41,521 nt of DNA. Origin: an uncultured Roseburia sp. (lineage in GTDB: Bacteria > Bacillota > Clostridia > Lachnospirales > Lachnospiraceae). Of this stretch, positions 33,551-41,521 are shown piece after piece. The stretch spans positions 1 to 41,521 of the forward strand of contig CAJTYI010000014.1 in NCBI GenBank assembly GCA_910584215.1, read 5' to 3'. The first letter of the stretch is position 1. Each line of letters starts with the position of its first letter. The notes beneath the pieces are model-generated. The model did no database searches and was not told the origin of the DNA. It was given only the letters and a program-made list of their open reading frames with translations. The position numbers and the translations under genes were made by a program.

Positions 33551-34849
33551 CTATAGCTTCATATCACCGGCCGCGGGGTTATCGATCAGCTCTCCGTCCT
33601 CCGTAAAGCGGGAGCCGTGACAGGGACAATCCCAGGTGTGCTCTGCATCGTTCCACTTCAGCGCGCACCCCATGTGCGGACAGCGTTTCCCAGACGGCGT
33701 CAGAAGACTTGTGACAGCCTCAAACCCGTTACACAAAAGCTGAGGCTTCCATATACTCCTGGCCGGATCGAAGAGCCTGGCATACGGATTCTGCTGCCCC
33801 GTCACCAGATCGGTAAGAACCATGGCCGCTACCATGGAAGTAGTCATGCCCCATTTATTAAATCCGCTTGCCACATAACATTCGCTCATCTTGGAAGAAT
33901 ACGCACCGATATACGCCGCACCGTCGAGCGTCATGCAGTCCTGCGCTGCCCAGTGATACTTTTCCGTGGCATCGGGATAATAGCGCTCCGCAAATACTCG
34001 AAGCTCCCGCCAATTGCCTCCCTGTTTTCCCGTCCGATGGCCCCCGCCGCCGACAAGCAGCAAATCCCCATAGCTGCGAAACGACATACCTCCCATCACC
34101 GCATCCACATACATGCCGTCGACCGCACTTGCATGTTCCAGGGCGATGACATAGGAGCGGTGCTGATACATTTTTAGATAATACATACCATGTTTATTGT
34201 CCATGGGAAAATGTGTAGCGACAATCAGTTTTTCAAAAATAATCTCCCCGTTTTCTGTCTCCGCACGGTTTGGAGCGAGTTGTGTGACCTCCGTCTGCTC
34301 ATAGATCTTTAAATTTTGCGCAATCTGCGCGGCGAACTTCAGTGGATGGAACTGCGCCTGATGTTCCAGGCAGACTGCCCCGACAGTCGGAAACGGAAGC
34401 TCCTCGGTCGGTACGATCTTAGGATTAAATCCGATTTTTGAGAGTGCTTCCGCTTCTGCTTCCAATATTTTGCTGTTGTCAAGCGAATAGACGCATGCCG
34501 TTTTTTCTTCAAAGTCACAGTCGATTGTCTGTGCCAGCTCTTTATATTTTTTGAGGGCCAGCTGGTTTGCCTCCAGATAAAGTCTTGCTTTTACCGGCCC
34601 TCCGCTTTTTAGGAGTTTGTGATAGATCAATCCGTGCTGGGATGTGATCTTGGCCGTGGTATTCTTTGTGATACCGGAACATATCGTTTTAGCTTCCGCC
34701 AAAACATAGTCCACCCCCCTCTCCTGTAAACAATGTGCGCACAGCAGACCAGCCATCCCCCCGCCTATAATCAGCACATCCGTCTTTACTCTGCCCTCCA
34801 GCGGTTCAAACCGCGGAAGCGTGGCGTCCGCCATCCAAATAGATTCCAT
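33551..34849 (-). CDS. FAD-dependent oxidoreductase with C-terminal Rieske [2Fe-2S] domain
   Basis: A 432-residue fusion. The N-terminal part is a DAO/GlpO-like flavoprotein with the dinucleotide motif IIGGGMAGLL (27-36) and a C-terminal FAD contact near YVASGFNKWGMTTSM. The last 45 residues or so are a Rieske domain: C390 and H392 in CPHMGC, C408 and H411 in CPCHGS, so all four cluster ligands are present. Such proteins are common in Firmicutes and Bacillota-like anaerobes; substrate unknown. There is no signal peptide, so it is cytoplasmic. AAAGGTGG lies six bases before the ATG. It is the first gene of a minus-strand pair with the YyaL-family gene and is divergent from the plus-strand genes starting near 35014. 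Confidence 0.93.
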   Translation of the reverse strand: MESIWMADATLPRFEPLEGRVKTDVLIIGGGMAGLLCAHCLQERGVDYVLAEAKTICSGITKNTTAKITSQHGLIYHKLLKSGGPVKARLYLEANQLALKKYKELAQTIDCDFEEKTACVYSLDNSKILEAEAEALSKIGFNPKIVPTEELPFPTVGAVCLEHQAQFHPLKFAAQIAQNLKIYEQTEVTQLAPNRAETENGEIIFEKLIVATHFPMDNKHGMYYLKMYQHRSYVIALEHASAVDGMYVDAVMGGMSFRSYGDLLLVGGGGHRTGKQGGNWRELRVFAERYYPDATEKYHWAAQDCMTLDGAAYIGAYSSKMSECYVASGFNKWGMTTSMVAAMVLTDLVTGQQNPYARLFDPARSIWKPQLLCNGFEAVTSLLTPSGKRCPHMGCALKWNDAEHTWDCPCHGSRFTEDGELIDNPAAGDMKL

Positions 34850-35013
34850 AAATTACCACCTTTCCTGCGCTGTTATTTCATAATCTGCTCATTTCTCCCG
34901 CGGTTTATACATAAAACAGCCAGAGGCCCTCCGATACCTAAAACAGCGAACACTGCCTGCATCACGGAGATTGACTTGCAAGACATTTCTCTATAAGGTG
35001 TTAGGGCACCCAT

Positions 35014-35355
35014 ATGACAGCAGTGAGACGGATGAAAAACGATAAAAAACAGACAACTTGTATTATTAGGAAATGCAATATCGGAACATTGACGGAATAC
35101 ATCAGGCGGGAACAGGGATTATGCCAATTTTTTCACAATCAAGATGACGGCAGTATGGAACGCATGGCGCTTTTGTGGGAAATACTCGGGGAATGGAAAT
35201 GCGTGCAGACACGGCGGGAAAAAATGGAACACTGCAGTTCTGAACAATTGACCTGCAAGATATATTTATATGGAAGCATGATAAAAGAACAGGATTTGCT
35301 GGCAAGACAGATCTTTTTGTGGCTGTTGTCACTGCTTCAGGAAACAAAACGATAG
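35014..35355 (+). CDS. Hypothetical small protein, not recognised
   Basis: A 113-residue ORF, rich in Cys, Lys and Glu, without signal peptide or membrane span and without a motif I recognise. It ends in a helix-like stretch (LLARQIFLWLLSLLQETKR). The ribosome site is weak: AGGTG lies far from the first ATG, and GAGACGG is close to an ATG at 35032 that would be an alternative start. A TATAAG at 35001-35006 with an imperfect TTGACT fifteen bases upstream may be a promoter. It may be a real accessory gene or an open frame by chance. Confidence 0.4.
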   Translation: MTAVRRMKNDKKQTTCIIRKCNIGTLTEYIRREQGLCQFFHNQDDGSMERMALLWEILGEWKCVQTRREKMEHCSSEQLTCKIYLYGSMIKEQDLLARQIFLWLLSLLQETKR

Positions 35356-35414
35356 GAAACGGTCAATCATATTACGTCCCTATCTATCAGCGGCAAGCTT
35401 TAAAGAATCAATAA

Positions 35415-35696
35415 ATGTATATATTCAGAGGGGGAAAACTGTCATATGGGACCAAACATTTTACCGTCAGGTCAATAATAACTGCATACAACGGCCGGTT
35501 TACCGCAACCGCTGTGAAAGATCTTAAAATCTCGTTTAAAAGAGATAAATTTCTTGTCATAAACAACAAAAAGGTTTACTATAAAGTTTACAGGCACAGG
35601 AAGCCAAAAGATAGGGATTTGGAAACGTCATACGAAACATGTATGGCGTCTTACGATCATACGAAAATAATGCATGGAAACGGAGATTATTTATGA
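35415..35696 (+). CDS. Hypothetical small basic protein overlapping ddl
   Basis: A 93-residue, lysine-rich ORF of unknown function (KDLKISFKRDKFLVINNKK). Its stop overlaps the ddl start as ATGA (35693-35696), which looks like translational coupling and is the main reason to keep it. Against it: there is no ribosome site before its first ATG (AGAGGGGG lies inside the frame instead), and I recognise no family. Confidence 0.3.
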   Translation: MYIFRGGKLSYGTKHFTVRSIITAYNGRFTATAVKDLKISFKRDKFLVINNKKVYYKVYRHRKPKDRDLETSYETCMASYDHTKIMHGNGDYL

Positions 35697-36745
35697 ATAT
35701 AGTAGTATTGGCAGGCGGCTTAAGCGCCGAGCGTGATGTGTCGTTTAAGACAGGAGAAATGGTTGCAGGCGCACTGCGCGAAAACGGACATCGGGTGATC
35801 CTGCTTGATATGTTTATGGGTTATCATGACAGCGAGGAAGAGCTAAGCGACATTTTCTCCAAAAGCGAGGAAATCAGCGTCAAGGTCGAGGAGATCGCGG
35901 AGACGGCGCCTGACCTGGCAAAAGTGCGGGCGATGCGCAAGGATCAGTCTGCCAATGCGTTTGGGCCCAATGTCATTGCCATGTGCCGGCAGGCGGATAT
36001 CGTGTTTATGGCGCTGCACGGTGAGAACGGCGAAAACGGCAAAGTCCAGGCGGCCTTTGATTTGTTCGGCATCCGCTATACGGGCAGCGGATACTTAAGC
36101 AGCGCCCTCGCCATGAATAAGGACATCGCAAAGCAATTTTTCATCAAAAACGATATCCCGACGCCGGCGGGCATTTCCCTCAAAAGGTCCGAGGCCGAAA
36201 AAAAACCGGCAGAGCTGGGCTTACATATGCCTTGCGTGGTAAAACCCTGCTGCGGCGGCTCAAGCATCGGCGTGTCGATCGTCAGAGACGAGAGCGCCTA
36301 TCAGGCGGCTTTGGAGGAAGCATTTCGCTGGGAAGATGAGCTAATCATCGAGGAATACATCAGCGGGAGAGAGTTTTCCGTGGCCGTCATAGACGGGGAG
36401 GCGCTCCCGGTCATTGAAATGGCGCCATTGGAGGGATTTTATGACTACAAAAACAAATACAAAGCCGGAAGCACCGTAGAGACCTGCCCCGCCGACCTGC
36501 CGGAGGAGATTTCCGCAAAGCTGCGCGCATACGCGGTGCGGGCGGCAAAGGCGCTCGGGCTCACGACATATTCCCGCTGTGATTTTCTGTTGAGCGGGGA
36601 GAATAAAATCTATTGTCTGGAGGCCAATACCCTCCCGGGAATGACGCCGACCAGCTTACTGCCGCAGGAGGCGCAGGCAGTCGGGATGAATTTTGTGCAG
36701 CTTTGCGAGAAAATCATCAAGATTTCCCTGGAAAAGTATGAATAG
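35693..36745 (+). CDS. ddl: D-alanine--D-alanine ligase
   Basis: A 350-residue ATP-grasp enzyme that makes the D-Ala-D-Ala dipeptide for peptidoglycan. It shows VVLAGGLSAERDVS at the start, FMALHGENGENGKVQ, TGSGYLSSALAMNKD, the ATP-grasp strand PCVVKPCCGGSSIGVSIV, the omega-loop FYDYKNKY (the Tyr fits D-Ala rather than D-Lac specificity) and LEANTLPGMTPTSL with metal ligands. It is longer than the common 306-residue enzymes because of an insertion at about 45-90. The start at 35693 is chosen for GGAG seven bases upstream and the family N-terminus; the frame is open to 35639. It pairs with murF 161 nt downstream, the next step of the pathway. Confidence 0.95.
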   Translation: MNIVVLAGGLSAERDVSFKTGEMVAGALRENGHRVILLDMFMGYHDSEEELSDIFSKSEEISVKVEEIAETAPDLAKVRAMRKDQSANAFGPNVIAMCRQADIVFMALHGENGENGKVQAAFDLFGIRYTGSGYLSSALAMNKDIAKQFFIKNDIPTPAGISLKRSEAEKKPAELGLHMPCVVKPCCGGSSIGVSIVRDESAYQAALEEAFRWEDELIIEEYISGREFSVAVIDGEALPVIEMAPLEGFYDYKNKYKAGSTVETCPADLPEEISAKLRAYAVRAAKALGLTTYSRCDFLLSGENKIYCLEANTLPGMTPTSLLPQEAQAVGMNFVQLCEKIIKISLEKYE

Positions 36746-36906
36746 AGCATCTACGGCAACAGCCCGGCGCACTTGCTGCGCGGAGCGCAACGGCGCCATG
36801 CTGTACAAGGCAGCATTGTGCATCCTGTGCCCGCACTCCCCATTACATGGGTATTGATGTCAGCAAATGAGAAGAGGTGCGGGTATGAAAAAGAGAGGGG
36901 TATCAA

Positions 36907-38319
36907 GTGAGTCAAACAGCAAACACTATGAACGGCATGACATTAGAGCATATTGCGGCGGTATGCGGCGGCATCTATGTAGGAGCAGAAGCTGATAAGA
37001 CCCGGGAAGTAACCGGGATTGTACGGGACAGCCATGAGGTTTTGCCCGGCAATCTGTTTGTCTGCATCAGAGGCGCCCGCGTAGATGGACATCATTTTAT
37101 TCCGGCAGTTTTTGAAGCCGGCGCGTGCGGCGTACTCGCAGAGCAGGAAGTCGCCCATGCGGCCGGCCCGTACATTCGGGTGGCAAGTACGTTAGAAGCG
37201 ATACAAAAGATCGCGGCGGCTTACCGCAGGGAGCTGGGCATCAAAGTGGTGGGCATCACGGGGAGCGTCGGCAAGACCAGCACCAAGGAGATGATTGCTT
37301 CTGTGCTGCAACAGAAATACCATGCCTTAAAGACCCAAAAAAACTACAATAACGAGATCGGTCTGCCGTTTACAATTTTTCAAATTCGCAGCGAACATCA
37401 GGTGGCAGTGCTCGAGATGGGCATATCCGATTTCGGTGAGATGCACCGCCTCGCGGCTATGGCACAGCCGGATATCTGTGTCATCACCAATATCGGTCTC
37501 TGCCATCTGGAACATCTTGGCAACAGAGACGGTATTCTGAAAGCAAAAACAGAGTGTTTTGCGCATCTGGCGCCAGACGGCACCGCAGTGCTAAACGGAG
37601 ATGATGACAAGCTTGGCACGCTAACTACTGTAAACGGAAAACCGGCGGTATTTTATGGCATCGGTAAATCAGCCGATGATCTAACCGATAAATCCGTCTA
37701 TGCCACGGATGTGGAGAGTATCGGATTATCGGGCATACGGGCGCGGATTCACAACGGAGCGGAAAGCTTCTGTGTGACGATTCCGCTTGCGGGGAAACAC
37801 AATGTCTACAACGCGCTCGCAGCAGTCTGCGTTGGGGAAGCGATGGGACTGACCGCCTGGGAAATCAAACAAGGCATCGAAAATGTCTCCGCAATCGGTG
37901 GCCGAAGCCACCTGATAGAAAAAGACGGCGTGACGGTGATCGACGACTGCTACAACGCCAACCCCGTCTCCGTGAAAGCTTCTATCGATGTGCTGGCCGA
38001 AGCACCTGGCCGCAAAATCGCCGTACTTGGCGATATGGGAGAGCTCGGAGAAAACGAGACAGCATTCCATGCCATGGTGGGCGAATACTTTCGCGAAAAA
38101 GGCATTGACGTGCTGCTTTGTACGGGCGAATTGTCGAAAGAACTGGCGGCGGCAGCGCGCTTGGCAAGCCCGTCCACACAGGTATTCCATGTAAAGGAAA
38201 AACACGACATCTGCCATCAGTTAGCACAAATCAAAAAACCGGGAGACACCATTCTTGTGAAAGCCTCCCACTTTATGAAGTTTGAGGAAATTGTAACGTT
38301 TTTAACCGCCGAACAATAA
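36907..38319 (+). CDS. murF: UDP-MurNAc-tripeptide--D-Ala-D-Ala ligase
   Basis: MurF adds D-Ala-D-Ala to UDP-MurNAc-tripeptide, the last cytoplasmic step of peptidoglycan precursor synthesis. The 470 residues hold the N-terminal uridine-binding domain (VTGIVRDSHEVLPGNLFVCI), the central ATPase with GITGSVGKTSTKEM, NNEIGLP and EMGISDFGEMHRLA, and the C-terminal domain (DDCYNANPVSVKASI). The start is GTG, with AGAGGGG six bases upstream. Directly upstream of the gene, CCCGCAC (36830-36836) and GTGCGGG (36877-36883) could pair, and a hairpin ATGCTG/CAGCAT (36798-36816) is also present; no terminator separates it from ddl. Confidence 0.96.
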   Translation: MSQTANTMNGMTLEHIAAVCGGIYVGAEADKTREVTGIVRDSHEVLPGNLFVCIRGARVDGHHFIPAVFEAGACGVLAEQEVAHAAGPYIRVASTLEAIQKIAAAYRRELGIKVVGITGSVGKTSTKEMIASVLQQKYHALKTQKNYNNEIGLPFTIFQIRSEHQVAVLEMGISDFGEMHRLAAMAQPDICVITNIGLCHLEHLGNRDGILKAKTECFAHLAPDGTAVLNGDDDKLGTLTTVNGKPAVFYGIGKSADDLTDKSVYATDVESIGLSGIRARIHNGAESFCVTIPLAGKHNVYNALAAVCVGEAMGLTAWEIKQGIENVSAIGGRSHLIEKDGVTVIDDCYNANPVSVKASIDVLAEAPGRKIAVLGDMGELGENETAFHAMVGEYFREKGIDVLLCTGELSKELAAAARLASPSTQVFHVKEKHDICHQLAQIKKPGDTILVKASHFMKFEEIVTFLTAEQ

Positions 38320-38338
38320 GAGACAGGAGAAGAACACT

Positions 38339-38569
38339 ATGATAAATCCATCTTCAATCATGAAATTCATGGGAGCCAAAAATAAATTTGACCAAAATCA
38401 TCCCAAATTTGCATCATTTCTAAACTATGTATTTGCCAACGGCGTTTCCGAGGGGACTTTGATCGAAATCACCGTGACCAAACCGGGAGAGGAGCCGGTC
38501 ACCACCAACATGAAAGTGACGCAGGCCGACTTGGAACTGCTTGCCGAGATGAAAAATATCGTACAGTAA
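38339..38569 (+). CDS. Conserved-looking small protein of unknown function
   Basis: A 76-residue soluble protein beginning MINPSSIMKFMGAKNKFDQNHPKF and ending in an acidic helix (ADLELLAEMKNIVQ). It starts 19 nt after murF with a strong ribosome site (AGGAGAAG), so it is almost certainly translated in the same unit. The central part (TLIEITVTKPGEEPVTTNMKV) looks like a small beta-sheet. I do not recognise a named family. The position between murF and recJ suggests a housekeeping accessory role, but nothing specific. Confidence 0.75.
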   Translation: MINPSSIMKFMGAKNKFDQNHPKFASFLNYVFANGVSEGTLIEITVTKPGEEPVTTNMKVTQADLELLAEMKNIVQ

Positions 38570-38642
38570 AACCCCGACGAGTGAAAAACGTCCGTGGATT
38601 GTCCACATGTAGAGGATGATGGCCAAGTGAGGGAGATGTGAT

Positions 38643-40400
38643 ATGGAAAATTGGTTAGTGATCAACAAGGGGGCCGACTTCAACGGCATTGCAAGAAAGT
38701 TTGGCATAAGCCCTATTCTTGCGCGTCTGATGAGAAACCGTGAGGTGATAGGTGACGCGGCCATCCGCAAATATCTGTACGGAACATTGGATGATTTGTA
38801 TGATCCGCATCTGTTAAAGGATGCGGATTTGCTATGCGAAAAGCTGTCCGCCGCCTTAGATGCAGGAAAAAAAATCCGCGTCATCGGCGATTACGATATT
38901 GACGGCGTCATGTCAACTTATATTTTATGCAAAGGCATAAGGCGCTGCGGCGGAATTGTCGACTATCAGATACCCGACCGTATTTTAGACGGCTACGGCA
39001 TCAACGAGCACCTGATCGACAAGGCTTTTGCGGACGGCGTCTCCGTGATTGTCACCTGCGATAACGGCATTGCCGCCCTACCTGAGATCGCGCACGCCAA
39101 AGCCCTTGGCATAACGGTGCTCGTCACAGACCACCACGAAATCCCTTATATAGAGGAGGCCGGAAATCGGCAGTATCTGCGCAGCGAAGCAGACGCCATT
39201 GTCAATCCCAAACAGCCCGACTGCCGGTATCCGTTTGACTCCCTCTGCGGTGCGGCTGTGGCCTACAAGGTCATGCAGGTGTTTTACGGTCGGTGCGGCA
39301 TCCCTTTGCAGGAGACGGAAGTTTTTCTGGAAAATGTGGCGTTTGCCACGGTGGGAGACGTCATGGACCTGACGGACGAAAACAGAATCCTGGTGCGCGA
39401 AGGACTGCGCCGCATCGCGCACACACACAATGCCGGGATGCGGGCGTTGATTCTGCAAAACAAGCTCGACCCGGCCCGGCTGTCGGCCTATCACTTCGGC
39501 TTTGTGCTCGGTCCCTGTATCAACGCCAGCGGACGTCTCGACACCGCAAAATATGCGCTGGAACTGTTTTTGGAGGAGGACGCGCCGAAGGCCGCCGCGA
39601 TCGCCGCAAAACTGGTGGAATTAAACGAGATGCGCAAGGATATGACAAGACAGGGCGTAGAACAGGCTATTTGCGCCGTCGAGCGGGGCATGGTCGGAAC
39701 GCACGTATTTGTGATTCACCTGCCGGATGTGCACGAGAGCCTGGCGGGAATCATCGCGGGACGGGTGCGGGAAAAATATAACCGCCCGACGTTTGTGCTC
39801 ACCAGGTCCGGCGACGGCATAAAAGGTTCCGGGCGTTCCGTGGAAGGATATTCCATGTATGAGGAAATGTGTCAGTGCAGGCAGTATTTTACCAAGTTTG
39901 GCGGACACCCGATGGCGGCAGGGCTTTCCATGGAGGAATGTAACGTGGATGCATTTCGCCGGCAAATTAATCAGTGTTGCCGGTTGACAGATGAGGATTT
40001 TATCCCTAAGATAAGGATAGATATTGCAATGCCGGCCGGCTATCCCACGATAGAGCTGATTCGGGAGATGGAACAGCTGGCGCCGTTTGGCAAGGGTAAC
40101 GCCAAACCGCTTTTTGCAGACAAAAATATCACAATAGAGCGCGCGTGGATCGTCGGGATAAACCAAAATGTTCTGCGTCTTACGCTGCGCACAGAATATC
40201 AGGAGCGGATTTTTGCCGTCTATTTTGGAGATCTCGCGGATTTTAAACGCTATTACAGTGAAAAATATTCTGCCGCGGAAGTGGAACGGGCATTTCTTGG
40301 ACAGGCCAACGCGATTCGCATGGCAATTGTATATGAACCGCAGATCAACAGTTACCAGGGAACGGAGAGCGTGCAGCTGGTGATTCGCAATTATCGGTAA
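38643..40400 (+). CDS. recJ: Single-stranded-DNA-specific exonuclease RecJ
   Basis: RecJ digests single-stranded DNA 5' to 3' in recombination and mismatch repair. The 585 residues show the DHH phosphoesterase motifs: DYDIDGVMST (83-92), CDNGIA, TDHHE (motif III) and the catalytic Asp region FATVGDVMDLTDENR, then the DHHA1 domain with GSGRSVEGYSM and FGGHPMAAGLSM, and an OB-like C-terminus. It is at the short end for RecJ but appears complete. The ribosome site is AGGGAGAT, close to the ATG. It is about 30 kb from the CRISPR locus, so a link to that locus is not implied. Confidence 0.94.
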   Translation: MENWLVINKGADFNGIARKFGISPILARLMRNREVIGDAAIRKYLYGTLDDLYDPHLLKDADLLCEKLSAALDAGKKIRVIGDYDIDGVMSTYILCKGIRRCGGIVDYQIPDRILDGYGINEHLIDKAFADGVSVIVTCDNGIAALPEIAHAKALGITVLVTDHHEIPYIEEAGNRQYLRSEADAIVNPKQPDCRYPFDSLCGAAVAYKVMQVFYGRCGIPLQETEVFLENVAFATVGDVMDLTDENRILVREGLRRIAHTHNAGMRALILQNKLDPARLSAYHFGFVLGPCINASGRLDTAKYALELFLEEDAPKAAAIAAKLVELNEMRKDMTRQGVEQAICAVERGMVGTHVFVIHLPDVHESLAGIIAGRVREKYNRPTFVLTRSGDGIKGSGRSVEGYSMYEEMCQCRQYFTKFGGHPMAAGLSMEECNVDAFRRQINQCCRLTDEDFIPKIRIDIAMPAGYPTIELIREMEQLAPFGKGNAKPLFADKNITIERAWIVGINQNVLRLTLRTEYQERIFAVYFGDLADFKRYYSEKYSAAEVERAFLGQANAIRMAIVYEPQINSYQGTESVQLVIRNYR

Positions 40401-40424
40401 AACCCCGGGAAAGGTATGGTTACA

Positions 40425-41360
40425 ATGTTTAACGGAAAAAAAGAACAGATATTGGAAGAAAAGTTGCAGGCAGTGATGAAGATGCAGACAAGCGTGATGA
40501 CGGCTTTGGAAAATCAAAACTCCGCAATCGCGGTTCAAATCAAAAAATCGGCGGTTTCCGCAGCCAAAATCTCCGAAACCCTCCACGACATGCAGGAAAC
40601 GATCACGCAGGCGGGCGAACTTTCAGAAACTGCGGAAGAAGCGGCTTCCGATATCTACGGTGAGATCGTCAGAGTCAATAACGTCATCGAGTCATTTGAC
40701 GCGAATCACTCTATACTCATCGGAAAGTTAAAGGCCCAGAACGAAAAGCAGCTCGATATATCAAAGCGCAGAGATGCCGTCGCACCGCTGATCGAGGAGG
40801 CTGCAAGCGCACCGTCACGGCTGTCAGAGGGATTTTCAGAGATCGGAAATCTCGTTGCACAAATGTTGGATTTCTCTAAGAGTATGGGCGTTATGGCCCT
40901 GAATGCAGCGATTGAAGCGGGTCGTTTGGGAGAATCGGGCACCCGCTTTATCCATGCGGCGGAAGAGATCAGAGTCTTCTCTGAGCAGTACGAGGCCGCG
41001 GCGCGCGAAGTCGCTGCACAGCTCGACAACTGCCGCGAGACAAAGATTATATTGGACAAGCAGCTCGACCTCATCCGGGAGGAACTAAAGGAGGAGGCAG
41101 CGGCAGAACGGAAAGTGCTGACTGAGCGCCTACAGGATCTGGCGGATTATGAGGGCGCGCAGCAACAGCTTCACGGTGTGATGTTGGAGGCGATGGTCGG
41201 ACGGTCAGACGCACTCTTGCAGGCAGAACATGAGATGGTTCGTCTCAACTCATATCTATCGCACGCATTAGTAGGTATGCGCAATGAACTGCACGAGATC
41301 GAAGACTCGGAGACGGAACTTCTGGATGCCTCTAAGGCAGCGTCCGCCGCTATGCTGTAA
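40425..41360 (+). CDS. Soluble chemoreceptor-like coiled-coil protein (divergent MCP signalling domain)
   Basis: A 311-residue, almost wholly helical protein. The region SKSMGVMALNAAIEAGRLG, followed by FIHAAEEIRVFSEQYEAAAREV, resembles the MCP hairpin tip (SSQTNLLALNASIEAARAG and VVAEEIRQLADSS in the receptor at 25893). It lacks the QTN part and several tip residues that contact CheA/CheW. There are no membrane helices and no sensor domain, and the heptad coiled coil runs on both sides. The start is uncertain: ATG 40425 with GGGAAAGG ten bases upstream is preferred over ATG 40416, which is too close to it. It follows recJ by 24 nt. It could be a cytoplasmic receptor or a structural coiled coil that no longer signals. 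Nothing was recognised in 41361-41521. Confidence 0.75.
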   Translation: MFNGKKEQILEEKLQAVMKMQTSVMTALENQNSAIAVQIKKSAVSAAKISETLHDMQETITQAGELSETAEEAASDIYGEIVRVNNVIESFDANHSILIGKLKAQNEKQLDISKRRDAVAPLIEEAASAPSRLSEGFSEIGNLVAQMLDFSKSMGVMALNAAIEAGRLGESGTRFIHAAEEIRVFSEQYEAAAREVAAQLDNCRETKIILDKQLDLIREELKEEAAAERKVLTERLQDLADYEGAQQQLHGVMLEAMVGRSDALLQAEHEMVRLNSYLSHALVGMRNELHEIEDSETELLDASKAASAAML

Positions 41361-41521
41361 AACTATAGTATAGGTTGTTAGCCATTGTTTTGAATGAATA
41401 AGTATTCCTATTTGTCGCATATTTATTCTAGTGTAAACTTCTAAAAACTTTTTCTTTTTCACAAGGTAAATGCGGCAATTCATCGTCAGTTGGCATCACA
41501 GTCTCTGCTTTTTCTGAATGG

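Noticed and set aside
38643..40400. recJ as part of the CRISPR or another defence system
   Set aside because: It is some 30 kb from the cas genes, within a cell-wall gene block, and is a normal housekeeping gene.

Overview
The window looks like chromosomal DNA from an anaerobic, Gram-positive gut-type Firmicute, most likely Lachnospiraceae or a close relative. This is inferred from gene content, not from a marker gene. The pointers are a type II-A CRISPR system with a 1357-residue Cas9, a secreted GH2 protein ending in BspA-type leucine-rich repeats, an Est1E/LJ0536-like esterase, GT8 and PlsC-like genes, strong AGGAGG ribosome sites, and GTG/TTG starts. No rRNA, tRNA, transposase or phage structural gene was seen.

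Left end (1-8458): a type II-A CRISPR-Cas locus. The array (10 complete spacers, running off the left edge) and csn2, cas2, cas1 and cas9 are all read on the minus strand. The leader ends in ATTTGAG next to the first repeat, which fixes the polarity. A tracrRNA not covered by any ORF is encoded divergently from cas9 at about 7151-7244. It has its own promoter, a 12-bp anti-repeat match, an SpCas9-like bulge, a nexus and a terminator hairpin. In Cas9, the two arginines that read the GG PAM in SpCas9 are replaced, so a different PAM is likely. A WYL-domain regulator with a TTG start follows.

9064-13611: a minus-strand envelope-lipid cluster: a TetR regulator with a clear promoter and palindromic operator, a PlsC-like acyltransferase, a GT8 glycosyltransferase, and a 595-residue protein fusing GT8 to a PlsC-like acyltransferase. 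Its natural product is unknown; glycolipid or envelope polymer assembly is an inference.

13875-27342: carbohydrate and membrane genes: GH27 alpha-galactosidase and cardiolipin synthase (minus strand, probable operon), a serine esterase (plus), the 2389-residue secreted GH2/LRR protein (minus), and a membrane chemoreceptor (plus). Three hairpin terminators lie in or bound this part.

27322-34849 (minus): a thiamine-precursor module (ThiD, ABC ATPase, permease, lipoprotein binding protein) with a GH24 lysozyme directly upstream, then a YyaL-type thioredoxin-fold protein and an FAD oxidoreductase with a C-terminal Rieske domain.

35014-41360 (plus): two uncertain small ORFs, D-Ala-D-Ala ligase, MurF, a small conserved-looking protein, RecJ, and a soluble chemoreceptor-like coiled-coil protein. 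This is a cell-wall and DNA-repair housekeeping block.
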